Origin: Lingula anatina
Taxonomy: Eukaryota > Brachiopoda > Lingulata > Lingulida > Lingulidae
Reading direction: 5' to 3'
Length of the DNA stretch: 21,635 nt
Assembly: GCF_001039355.2 (NCBI RefSeq)
Contig: NW_019775382.1
Span: forward strand, 347,601 to 369,235
In this document: positions 12,128 through 17,468 of the stretch, piece after piece
Layout: the number at the start of each line of letters is the position of its first letter
Numbering within the stretch: position 1 is the stretch's first letter
Made by a program: the position numbers and the translations under genes
Notes under the pieces: generated by a model
What the model was told of the DNA's origin: nothing
Databases searched by the model: none
Seen by the model: only the letters and a program-made list of their open reading frames with translations

Positions 12128-14711
12128 CATGCAAACTTACTTCATCTTGAGCACTCTCTGTCTGCCCTGGAATCCCCGGTATCCTGACTGGATCATGATG
12201 GCTGCCTGGTCTTCCCTCATCTCTTGCACCTCCTGTGTGGCAGCATGCTGACGATACTTGGTCTGAATCTTCACCGCAGCTTCTTGCTGCTGGGGGTCGC
12301 CACTGTCTATGTCAGGTTTCTGCAGACATAGAAATTTAGAAGAGTGAAAACCATAGGCTTATCCATTCAACTCAACCTTTCACTGAAAGTGTTGGAACAG
12401 GTATGAATGTTAAAATATAGTAGTAGTAGGGCCTTGCAGATTTTACAGTAATTCTGCAGGTCTCAGTGATACTAAGTGAAGAACTGTTTCATGCAGATGT
12501 TTTAAGAATATCTGCACTGTCTGTAACACAAGAAGTAAAACAAAGGCAGTTCTCCTTTGCCCAACCTCTTTCCAACTATATGCCACTAAATCACTCACAA
12601 AGGTGGATCCCCTCATTTCTTCTGATACCTTTTCCTTTTCTTGCAGACACGGGTGACTATAAACCCCCACATACAGTACATGCATACACATACACATTAC
12701 CTTGAAAGCTTTGTTGTTATAGAACCTGTCTTCAAGCTTGGCACCATGCTCGACAGGGTCAATGCCTTCCTCTGGAATAGAACATATAGCAAAGTTTTAT
12801 ATAAAATATGAATCTACATGGTCAATGCCTTCCTCTGAAAAAGAACATATAGCAAAGTTTTATACCACGCTTCAACATCATGTCAATGTAGACACTCTCC
12901 ATTATACCACACTTCAACATCATGTCAATGTAGACACTCTCCATTATACCACACTTCAACATCATGTCAATGTAGACACTCTCTATTATACCACACTTAG
13001 CACCATGTCAAGAGGATCAACACAGCACTATTAGCTTTTCTCATTCTGATCATTACTCTCTTAGACTGCATTCCCACAAATTTTTAGATCGTTCTATCCC
13101 CCTGGGGAGTCTCACTAGATTGGTGTCAGCTTAACCAGCTTAAATGTCTATCTCGCCTACTAAAAGCTGTAAGGGGGTAATTAACCATAGTGCACGCTCG
13201 GCTGACAGCAGTTTAGCATGAACCCCCAGGGAGTTAGGTCAATATAGATAGATCGATCTAAATCTGTGGGAATGCAGTTTTTATCACCAAAGCTTTTCTT
13301 CTATTTTGTAAATGGAGTCAACAACATAAAACCAGGCTCTGTTCACTGTATATATAGGGCATGGGAAAAGTAAGTCAAGTTTAACAAAATTTTTTTAAAA
13401 AACACTAGTAACAAGTAAGTAAATATCTTAGCTGTCAAGGCAGTTAAAATTTGTTTATCACCCACTTAATGGTAAAAAATATCTGTGTCCTAGATAGTAA
13501 AAGTTTTGATCAAGAACACATGTATTACCAAGAATATGCTGAAGCAAAATGGTCAAAATAGACTATGAAAATGTGTGTGTAGATTTATTGCCAGACGTAC
13601 AGAAGGTTTGCAAATGAAACTGATGTTTGAAAACAGCTTTAAAATGTTTCTAGCCTTTTCTATAAGTGCTCAAACAGCCAAGTCCATGCCAGTTAATTAA
13701 AAGCTATAAATACACTCCAATCAGAGTCTGTGGTGTGACATTATTCCCTAGGCAGACTTAGGAATATGTATGTATGCAGCTAGTTTGGTGTAGAAGAAAA
13801 GTGTCTATTAACACTTATATTAATAGACTTATACCTGGGTCTCAAGAGGTCCAAAGGCCAACAGCAAAGACTACAACTTACCTTTTATAGCCAAAATCAT
13901 CGGTCTGGAACTCCCCTCTCTAGGTGCCATCTATACTAATAGATCAGTAACAAAAACAGAGAAAATCATGTCTGACTATACCCACCCCGCACATGGGCTT
14001 TTTAAATTTTTACCGAGCAACTGCAGGCTTTTAACTTTTAAGGGATCTAAAAGGTTTTTAAAGAGTTTTTACCCATCTGCTGTGTCTTATTTTAACAACA
14101 AAAATGGAAATTTATAATTTATTTATTTATAATTTGTAACCCGAATAGCAGTCCAATTTCCGTTTTATATGAATTTTATATTTATATATTAATGGCTGAA
14201 TAAACTCTTATCTTATCTTATTTTAAAACATTAATTATATATATAGATTTATGCTTGTAACAAAGTTAAATAGCACTGCTATGGAAAGTTAAAACCTTTA
14301 GGAGTTCACAGGTACCAAAAATGGATCCTTGCCTCTGGAAAGAAGTACAATTTAAGGTGCATCTTATTGTACTAATTTTGGTTGATCAATCCAGCTAATT
14401 TATACTTGATATGATATTTACATGCAGTTGCAGTGAGCATAACTTGCAATAATTCTGGTAATGGAGGTGAATTAAGTCAGGTGTAGTACCTGGCAATAAT
14501 ATGAGTATTTGTAGTGAACATGTTCACATCGATCATGAACACAATACATTACATGCTAGTTTGCTGTCCAACTCTTCAATACATCAAGAGACTTCAATCA
14601 ATTAAGCACCCAACTGTTCTATACAGTCCTTAGTGTAAATCTTTAAGCCTTATTGACTTACAATTAATGCCAGGGGATACTCAAAAACCAATCCATGATA
14701 TTACATTATAG

Positions 14712-14754
<43 letters not shown>

Positions 14755-15030
14755 ATTTGCTATGGACCCTCCTGGCTACATTAACATTTCATCACTGGAC
14801 CCACCTCCATTTAAAAAGATAGGAGCTCCTTCCTCCTCCTCCATCCCCTGCCTTTCCTCCTCAGGCCCAGAGTCATCATATTCTGAGCTAGAGTCCTTAT
14901 GGACCCTCTCAGATAAAAACTGTTTCAACTTTTTCTCCTGCCAAGCTTGTTTTAGCTCCTGTTTAAATTCCGTGACATCTTCCGTCCAGTCCTCCAGGTC
15001 TTGCTTTACATGGTCCAGTTTGTTCCCCAT
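892..15030 (-). CDS. Multi-IQ calmodulin-binding-type protein (spliced gene, 3' end outside window)
   Basis: This is a minus-strand gene made of exons at 14805-15030 (1a) or 13882-13930 (1b), then 12701-12771, 12141-12319, 11651-11674, 10204-10363, 8836-8886, 7494-7670, 6181-6258, 5846-5923, 4501-4581, 4231-4311, 3964-4044, 3710-3790, 3160-3240, 2913-2993, 2136-2216, 1345-1425 and 892-972. Every intron is GT-AG and all phases agree, giving at least 591 residues in the long form. Known family logic: IQ motifs (IQxxxRGxxxR) are amphipathic helices that bind calmodulin or related EF-hand proteins. Fifteen are visible. The first residues form a charged helix followed by an acidic stretch; the C-terminal half is nearly pure IQ-like repeats at a 26-27 residue pitch. 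No catalytic domain, signal peptide or membrane segment is seen. The modules resemble neuromodulin/neurogranin/igloo-type IQ segments, but the name is inference. No terminal stop or poly(A) site is visible before the left edge. Confidence 0.85.
1345..1425 (-). CDS. Exon 17: IQ-like module (27 codons, IE form)
   Basis: This 81-bp phase-0 exon encodes EVESKAATKIEAGFRGMKAR followed by KEVKKMK. The acceptor is ttctatgcag and the donor AAG|gtgtgt. The exon is open beyond both ends only briefly, so the splice sites define it. Confidence 0.92.
2003..2130. repeat. Two copies of a 64-bp unit beside exon 16 donor
   Basis: The unit 'tatttaataacccaggac' to 'gctatcaat.tgtcaggtgaga' occurs at 2003 and 2067. 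It lies within the intron, a few bases from the exon 16 splice donor. Confidence 0.8.
2136..2216 (-). CDS. Exon 16: IQ motif (27 codons, IQ form)
   Basis: This 81-bp phase-0 exon encodes EREVEAATKIQAGFRGMHVR followed by HQVQVMK, keeping the full IQ consensus. The acceptor is catacaatag and the donor AAG|gtctgt. The intron just after the donor contains two copies of a 64-bp unit (2003-2130). The donor-proximal sequence gtctgtctcacc is shared with exon 18. Confidence 0.92.
2913..2993 (-). CDS. Exon 15: IQ-like module (27 codons, IE form)
   Basis: This 81-bp phase-0 exon encodes EVETEAATKIEAGFRGMKAR followed by RDVRHMK. The acceptor is ataatcacag and the donor AAG|gtttgt. It is closest to exon 17 in sequence, while the following exon 16 is closest to exon 18, suggesting duplication of a two-exon block. 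Confidence 0.92.
3160..3240 (-). CDS. Exon 14: IQ-like module (27 codons, IE form)
   Basis: This 81-bp phase-0 exon encodes MVETEAATKIEAAYRGMKAR followed by EEIKHKK. The IQ Gln is Glu, and the residue after the second Arg is Glu rather than Lys, making this the least basic module. The acceptor is gcaatcacag and the donor AAG|gtgtga. Confidence 0.92.
3710..3790 (-). CDS. Exon 13: IQ-like module (27 codons, IE form)
   Basis: This 81-bp phase-0 exon encodes EVETEAAIKIEAAFRGMHAR followed by KEVKHKK. The acceptor is gtcatcatag and the donor AAG|gttaga. Its upstream intron is clearly related to the introns of the exon 11/12 duplicons (shared blocks around 'atttcaaacatgcc' and 'tttgcatcaat'). Confidence 0.92.
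3964..4044 (-). CDS. Exon 12: IQ-like module, identical to exon 11
   Basis: This 81-bp phase-0 exon has the same nucleotide sequence as exon 11 (IE form, AAFRGMHARKEVKLKK). The acceptor is ttattctag and the donor AAG|gtttga. It differs from exon 13 in the T/I residue before KIE and in the last residues (LKK versus HKK). Confidence 0.93.
4231..4311 (-). CDS. Exon 11: IQ-like module (27 codons, IE form)
   Basis: This 81-bp phase-0 exon encodes EVETEAATKIEAAFRGMHAR followed by KEVKLKK. It is base-for-base identical to exon 12, and the flanking intron is nearly identical too, at an offset of 267 bp. This indicates a recent tandem duplication or gene conversion. Confidence 0.93.
4501..4581 (-). 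CDS. Exon 10: IQ-like module (27 codons, IE form)
   Basis: First of nine 81-bp phase-0 exons, it encodes AVKTEAATKIEAGFRGMKAR followed by KEVKHKK. The IQ glutamine is replaced by glutamate. The acceptor is attatcccag and the donor AAG|gtttga. Its downstream intron is similar in sequence to those after exons 11 and 12, marking it as part of the same duplicon series. Confidence 0.92.
4582..5845. other. Long intron 9, nothing recognised
   Basis: AT-rich sequence between exons 9 and 10. It holds no IQ-like exon remnant, clear repeat or transposon end. Confidence 0.6.
5846..5923 (-). CDS. Exon 9: single IQ motif (26 codons)
   Basis: This 78-bp phase-0 exon encodes VRRSAAVKIQAGFRGMKTRR followed by RVKVLK. 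It has a full IQxxxRGxxxR consensus and unusually many basic residues. The acceptor is gtcaccatag and the donor AAG|gtcaga. It is one codon shorter than the downstream 81-bp exons, as is exon 8, so these two form their own subgroup. Confidence 0.9.
6181..6258 (-). CDS. Exon 8: single IQ motif (26 codons)
   Basis: This 78-bp phase-0 exon encodes AQTAAAVKIQAGFRGMRARH followed by KVQALK, a full IQ consensus. The donor is AAG|gtttgg and the acceptor tatttgtcag. The first 14 bases of the exon and its acceptor are part of a 56-bp unit repeated five times (6245-6524), so four extra near-identical acceptors lie in the upstream intron. Confidence 0.9.
6245..6524. repeat. Five-copy 56-bp minisatellite carrying splice acceptors
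   Basis: Units start at 6245, 6301, 6357, 6413 and 6469, exactly 56 bp apart, with few differences. On the minus strand each unit contains the acceptor tatttgtcag followed by the first 14 bases of exon 8. The leftmost copy is the real exon boundary; the other four sit in the upstream intron as potential decoy or alternative 3' splice sites. Confidence 0.9.
7059..7366. mobile_element. Palindromic MITE-like element, 308 bp, TAA duplication
   Basis: Two long inverted arms (7059-7187 and 7232-7366) pair almost throughout around a loop of about 44 bp. Ends read GACCGCATTCAC and, inverted, GACTGCATTTAC, and are flanked by TAA on both sides (7056-7058 and 7367-7369). A 3-bp TAA/TTA duplication fits PIF/Harbinger-type elements, which is inference. 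It has no coding capacity. It sits in the intron between exons 7 and 8. Confidence 0.72.
7415..7493. repeat. 43-bp tandem duplication beside exon 7 donor
   Basis: 'tcaagacagaaga' followed by 'atcccacttcaaaatcaca' occurs at 7415 and 7458. The second copy reaches the exon 7 splice donor itself. Confidence 0.75.
7494..7670 (-). CDS. Exon 7: acidic segment plus intact IQ motif
   Basis: This 177-bp phase-0 exon encodes 59 residues: SAHDDANMAPSQEPASATV, a six-Glu run, DIDLNDPEVEKAATKIQ, then AGFKGMKARKNVKAVK. The acceptor is ctttttccaaccag. A second possible acceptor (ctcacag) would shorten the exon by 12 codons. The ATG within the exon (MAPSQEP) could serve as an internal start if a promoter lies in the preceding intron, but nothing demands it. 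It is a clear paralogue of exons 5 plus 6 combined. Confidence 0.92.
7671..8517. other. Intron sequence, nothing recognised
   Basis: A-rich intron between exons 6 and 7, with no coding potential or structured repeat until the tandem array at 8518. Confidence 0.6.
8518..8731. repeat. Diverged tandem repeat, 74-78 bp, nearly three copies
   Basis: 'agcagccacat', 'agcactagaaa' and 'tttgtagatccacattgttaa' recur in the same order, with agcactag at 8539, 8617 and 8691. It lies in the intron between exons 6 and 7. Confidence 0.75.
8836..8886 (-). CDS. Exon 6: second half of split IQ motif
   Basis: This 51-bp, 17-codon exon (AGFKGMKARKQVSDMKT) completes the IQ motif begun in exon 5. Its phase-0 acceptor is ttaattacag and its donor ACA|gtaaga. 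It matches the second half of exon 7 (AGFKGMKARKNVKAVK), which supports the call despite its small size. Skipping it would keep frame but remove the RGxxxR-like half of the motif. Confidence 0.88.
8985..9098. repeat. 38-bp tandem repeat, three copies
   Basis: 'agtctgtacaactactgtgc' with 'cacactggtgtcaacatc' recurs at 8985, 9023 and 9061, the third more diverged. It lies in the intron between exons 5 and 6. Confidence 0.85.
9398..9870 (+). mobile_element. 3' end of a non-LTR retrotransposon (LINE), degraded
   Basis: After a TAA at 9395-9397, a frame runs to TAG at 9596-9598. It begins TLEKRREDLCKTFFYKM and ends with RYKVPKFKTDRFRCSFIPY. The 'RR..LC..F..K' and 'Y.VP..KT.R...SFIP' patterns are typical of the C-terminus of LINE reverse-transcriptase proteins. 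It is followed by a short 3' region, a (TA)n tract, a poly-T run and a terminal aataaattattattatt tail. Only the last 67 codons or so survive. It is antisense to the host gene and lies in the intron between exons 5 and 6. Confidence 0.65.
9697..9870. repeat. (TA)n, poly-T and (TTA)n simple repeats
   Basis: A (TA)n run from about 9697 to 9754 passes into a T-run to about 9790, and (TTA)n follows at 9836-9872. The last tract is probably the LINE tail. Confidence 0.9.
10204..10363 (-). CDS. Exon 5: acidic segment ending in the first half of an IQ motif
   Basis: This 160-bp exon gives one base plus 53 residues: DPEEYEKQKQARDARKKNK, then an Ala/Pro-rich stretch, then EVDIDLTDPEVEKAATKIQ. The donor AG|gtaagg lies exactly after the Gln codon of the IQ motif, and the motif continues in exon 6 (AGFKGMKARK). 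The acceptor is aattttccag. The same DIDL.DPEVEKAATKIQ block recurs in exon 7, where no intron interrupts it. Confidence 0.92.
10766..10905. repeat. About 35-bp AT-rich tandem repeat, four copies
   Basis: 'ttataacaggcaatt' with 'ttaacagca' recurs, with aacagg at 10781, 10816, 10850 and 10885. It lies in the intron between the microexon and exon 5. Confidence 0.8.
11030..11096. repeat. Two-copy 32-bp AT-rich direct repeat
   Basis: 'aatatattatatcaattat' followed by 'ataa.aagcaaaat' occurs twice in succession. It is intronic. Confidence 0.7.
11651..11674 (-). CDS. Exon 4: 24-nt microexon
   Basis: Between acceptor attatatag and donor GG|gtaagg lies a 24-nt exon. It supplies one base that completes the codon left by exon 3, seven codons (SEDEQQD) and two bases completed by exon 5 (Gly). 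The joined peptide reads KM-N-SEDEQQD-G-DPEEYEK, an acidic run continuous with the next exon. It is symmetric (phase 2 on both sides), so skipping it keeps the frame and replaces nine residues with one Lys. The frame fit at both junctions is the main support. It is too short for ordinary gene prediction. Confidence 0.75.
12089..12126. repeat. (GT)n microsatellite beside exon 3 donor
   Basis: About 19 GT units on the plus strand, (CA)n in transcript sense, begin about 15 bases into the intron after the exon 3 donor. CA-rich RNA is a known hnRNP L binding element, so an effect on splicing at this microexon-flanking intron is possible (inference). Confidence 0.92.
12141..12319 (-). CDS. Exon 3: two tandem IQ motifs
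   Basis: This 179-bp exon encodes 59 residues plus two bases. It starts KPDIDSGDPQQQ and then contains IQ 1 (AAVKIQTKYRQHAATQEVQ), which lacks the RG pair, and IQ 2 (AAIMIQSGYRGFQGRQRVLK), which fits IQxxxRGxxxR except that Tyr-Arg-Gly precedes FQGR. The acceptor is tgtctgcag and the donor AA|gtaagt. The residual AA is completed by C from the microexon (Asn) or by A from exon 5 if the microexon is skipped (Lys). A long (CA)n tract in transcript sense follows the donor closely. Confidence 0.92.
12701..12771 (-). CDS. Exon 2: acidic linker
   Basis: This 71-bp exon begins with two bases completing a split Glu codon and then encodes 23 residues (EGIDPVEHGAKLEDRFYNNK...), ending in phase 0. The acceptor is ctattccag and the donor AAG|gtaatg. 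The other two frames do not join both neighbours. It links either first exon to the double-IQ exon 3. Part of its 5' end and acceptor is copied just upstream (12821-12866 on the plus strand). Confidence 0.8.
12764..12866. repeat. Partial duplication of exon 2 start and its acceptor
   Basis: The stretch from 'gtcaatgccttcctct' to 'agcaaagttttata' occurs at 12764-12809 and again at 12820-12866. On the minus strand the extra copy has a better pyrimidine tract (ttctttttcag) than the real acceptor. Using it would read into the intervening intron and meet a stop within about 12 codons. Confidence 0.75.
12860..13011. repeat. 42-bp tandem repeat, about 3.5 copies
   Basis: The unit 'ttcaacatcatgtcaatg' plus 'tagacactctccattatacc' recurs at 12871, 12913 and 12955, with a partial fourth from 12997. 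It is intronic, directly upstream (transcript sense) of the duplicated exon 2 acceptor. Confidence 0.85.
13064..13279. mobile_element. Second MITE-like inverted repeat, about 216 bp
   Basis: The ends GACTGCATTCCCACA and, inverted, AACTGCATTCCCACA pair. The arms continue through 'atttttagatcg' and 'ccccctggggag' to their complements, with an unpaired centre near 13140-13205. TTA precedes the left end, and TTA occurs about two bases past the right end, so the target duplication is uncertain. The first bases match the 7059-7366 element, pointing to a related family. It lies in the intron between exon 1b and exon 2. Confidence 0.6.
13882..13930 (-). CDS. Exon 1b: alternative short N-terminus
   Basis: An ATG at 13930 opens a 16-codon reading frame (MAPREGSSRPMILAIK) that ends in a canonical donor AAAG|gtaagt with one base left over. 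This is the same phase as exon 1a, so splicing to exon 2 gives ...LAIK-E-EGIDPVEH. An in-frame TAG directly precedes the ATG, so this exon can only be a start exon in this frame. It would replace the 75-residue charged N-terminus with 16 residues. A second possibility is that TAG is a splice acceptor. No promoter motif is evident upstream. Confidence 0.5.
14096..14215 (+). mobile_element. Short retroposon with 11-bp target duplication
   Basis: TCTTATTTTAA occurs at 14085-14095 and again at 14216-14226. The enclosed 120 bp end in 'ggctgaataaactcttatcttat', the kind of short-repeat tail seen on SINEs and truncated LINEs. Because the tail repeat resembles the duplication, the exact boundary is ambiguous. 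It lies in the intron after exon 1a, upstream of exon 1b. Confidence 0.45.
14714..14751. repeat. (GA)n microsatellite after exon 1a donor
   Basis: About 19 AG units on the plus strand, (CT)n in transcript sense, lie about 50 bases into the intron after the exon 1a donor. Confidence 0.9.
14805..15030 (-). CDS. Exon 1a: N-terminal charged coiled-coil and acidic segment
   Basis: This open stretch begins with ATG (MGNKLDHVKQDLEDW...) and encodes 75 residues plus one base, ending at a good donor (GAG|gtgggt). Residues 5-45 are rich in K, E, L and Q with helical spacing suggesting a coiled coil. Residues 46-69 are acidic and serine-rich (DSSSEYDD, EEEE). Reading past the donor gives a stop after a few codons (TAG near 14774), which supports splicing. 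The leftover G joins the AG of exon 2 to make Glu, giving ...IFLNG-E-EGIDPVEHG. The start is chosen because exon 2 accepts this phase and an in-frame TAA lies a short distance upstream. An AG at 15037-15038 could be an acceptor from a 5' untranslated exon. Position 6 is Asp, so the MG start lacks the usual Ser/Thr of N-myristoylated proteins. Confidence 0.62.
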
Positions 15031-15992
15031 CACTGACTTATGTGACACTCTTAAGGAATCGACTTTTTAAAAGTTATTGAATTAATACCAGAGCCTCTTC
15101 TGGCTACATGGAGTCTCCAACCTGTGCACCTTCAAGATAAACTAGTAATATGCTTTCCTGAAATTTTACTAGCAAGCCTGTGTTCACATAGACATCCTTC
15201 TTTTCACCATTCACTGTGAATCATAAGCCTTAACACTGATATACTATCCACCTTCAATATGTGTGCATAGTGGTGTCACTTAATTATCAGTAGACATCAC
15301 AGAAAAATTATAAGATATCCTGAATATGTGGTCTCCTTGCAATGAACTGAAATACTTTCTGTAAATTTTCCAAACTTCATCTACATGTATGTTAAAGGCC
15401 AAAGTATCTATCCCACAGAGTCTGTATCAATTGTGACATATACAACAGTACATGGATAACAACCTGAAGATATATTCAACTGTGACAGCTATGTAACATG
15501 ACTATAGATCTTGAAGATATTGGGTACTATTCAATAGCAACAGAGTCACTGTATTCCAGTGGTTAGTCAAGAGGAGTGGGATTCAACTCCAAAAGAGAGC
15601 AACTGGTACAATTCCCTGCCATAAAATTCCAATATTAAGAATATTAGAATTCAAACAGCTCTGCTTTTTAGCTTTTTTATCAAGTTTATTGTCCAAAGAT
15701 GGCCAGCCATATGTTATGATATATGTATAGTGACAGCAGGAATGAGATCCCAGGGTCTGAAATGTCTTTCCTATGTACTTTAACAGACAGCTCCACACGT
15801 GTGTGTCTTCCCCATGAAGTCAGTGTTCCTAGGAGAGCTGGTATCACACAATTATGTCAACCTTACAATGTGGGGGTGTTTCAATGTCCAAACTGATACC
15901 AGAACACCTCTGAAAAATTTGTCAGGGAGAAGTGGAAGTCAGATCCTAAGCTTGTTTTAGTCCCACTGGCTGTAAAGATGGTGTTTACCTTT
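15031..15992. other. Upstream region of multi-IQ gene, putative promoter side
   Basis: Sequence between exon 1a and the candidate terminal exon. There is no clear TATA box or CpG-rich stretch. A minus-strand AATAAA near 15680 could end the neighbouring gene. Confidence 0.4.
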
Positions 15993-16152
15993 CAGACTCT
16001 GCTTCTCCTCCTCCTACCTGCTCAGTACTCTATGCCCAGCAGTTGTGAGGAGGCCAATTCTACCAGCTGTATCAGACTCTGCTTCTTCTCCTCCTACCTG
16101 CTCAGTACTCTATGCCCAGCAGCTGTGAGGAGGCCAATTCTACCAGCCGTAT
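15993..16152. repeat. 80-bp tandem duplication over candidate terminal exon
   Basis: 'cagactctgcttct' to 'aattctaccagc.gtat' occurs at 15993 and 16073, exactly 80 bp apart, with few differences. On the minus strand both copies encode the same tail (LVELASSQLLGIEY then stop). Confidence 0.88.
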
Positions 16153-16412
16153 CAGACCAGAAGTCATGTGGGACAAAGCCTTCTCTGCTAGCACCTCACG
16201 CTCCAATACTACCAACACAGAGAGATCAATACAATACCATGCCAATGGCCACCAATCAATTCCTGAACAAACTTCCAACAGGGCTCTAGTATTCTTGTTT
16301 TTATTTAGTAAATTACATTCTGTCACCACAAGACAAGTATCACCTGATATCTGTACAGTAAACAATGGGATGTCTCTGGGCTCTGTAAGACTACTGGGAT
16401 TTGCAGCTCTCT
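16102..16412 (-). CDS. Candidate terminal exon of a second gene
   Basis: A minus-strand frame is open for about 103 codons, from a possible acceptor (gagcttag at 16413-16420) to a TGA at 16102-16104. It includes RDIPLFTVQISGDTCLVV and ends LIRLVELASSQLLGIEY. A shorter version could begin at a stronger acceptor (tgtgttggtag, near 16207). The residues look protein-like, with an amphipathic helical tail, but I recognise no family. The last 17 codons and stop recur with one amino-acid change in an 80-bp tandem copy just downstream. A possible AATAAA (minus strand, near 15680) would suit a 3' UTR of about 420 bp. An open plus-strand frame overlaps it, so chance cannot be excluded. Confidence 0.3.
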
Positions 16413-17314
16413 CTAAGCTCCAAAGAAGTCATCATTGGAGACTACTGTACTGTGTGGTTTATATAGCAACACTGACACAGATCTATACCTTTCTATAGCA
16501 GTATCAATACAGACAAAATACAGCTCAGTGTAAGAAAACACTGGGGAAAAAACACTTAAGCAGTAGTAATGTTCAACTCAATAACAAAGTTGGTGAAGGA
16601 CAAAGCTCAAGGACTTGATACCTGGCCAGTTGGAGGTGGGGGGGGGGGGTTGCTCTTGCCCTGTTCCTTCATGCTTAGCACTAACACACTACTGTCTATT
16701 TAGAAGTACTAGTAAATGGTTCTTTGAACTTTCAATGAGGTTTTCTGTTCAAGTTTCTGCTGTTGATTGCACTGCTGGGGAAGAAGTCAAGAGCAGGAAA
16801 TACTTGGCTGCAAGGTAATCTACAGGAAACACACCTGACTGTAGCTTTTATGTTATTGAACAGCACAGCAGTTTGCCATCTAAACCTTCATGTATGGCAG
16901 TTACTTTTGTAAACAAATGTCAAGTTGATTAGAAGCTCTAGTAAATAGTGGCATTCTTGATCTTTTCCTAGAGTGCCATCTATTTTTGTAAAGATCTGGA
17001 GGAGACTAAGTTGGCTTCATAAAATGTAAACAGGAATCAATTACATGAACTTCTGCAGACAAATCATAATTCATTTCCATCTTCATAAAGTTTTCAATAT
17101 TTTGTTTTCAGGTATCACAAGTAAAGAATCAGAAAAAAGGGAAAAAAGTAACAGGTACATTTGGTACTCTGATAAACAACAGAATAAATTATTATTATAT
17201 AATACTAAAGGGGCTAAATCTCCCAAAAACATCTTAATTGTAGGCAATAACTCTATTTCTATTAAAAGAATGCATTTAAAAAAATCCAAAATATACTTAG
17301 AAACGTTTAATCTT
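16413..17314. other. No supported gene
   Basis: A G-run lies at about 16632-16649. A plus-strand stretch ending in CTGCAAG|gtaatc near 16816 resembles a donor but lacks a convincing exon. Nothing else is supported. Confidence 0.5.
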
Positions 17315-17468
17315 CAATGGTGAACAAAGTATGTCCATGGACAAATATTATGTTGTAAACTTAAATACTCTGACTGATGGAAGCACCAAAACAATGGTGA
17401 ACAAAGTATGTCCATGGACAAATATTATGTTGTAAACTTAAATACTCTGACTGATGGAAGCACCAAAA
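17315..17468. repeat. Perfect 77-bp tandem duplication
   Basis: From 'caatggtgaacaaagtatg' to 'gatggaagcaccaaaa' the sequence is repeated without visible change at an offset of 77 bp. It lies in unannotated sequence. Confidence 0.92.

Noticed and set aside
14762-15070. Plus-strand open frame over exon 1a
   Set aside because: It is the complement of the acidic minus-strand exon; the minus strand joins exon 2 in frame and this one joins nothing.
16112-16498. Plus-strand 128-residue open frame
   Set aside because: It overlaps the minus-strand candidate, and only the minus-strand frame keeps its tail across the 80-bp duplication. Neither is certain.
16740-16822. Plus-strand exon-like stretch ending CTGCAAG before gtaatc
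   Set aside because: A single donor-like site without a neighbouring exon or recognisable product.
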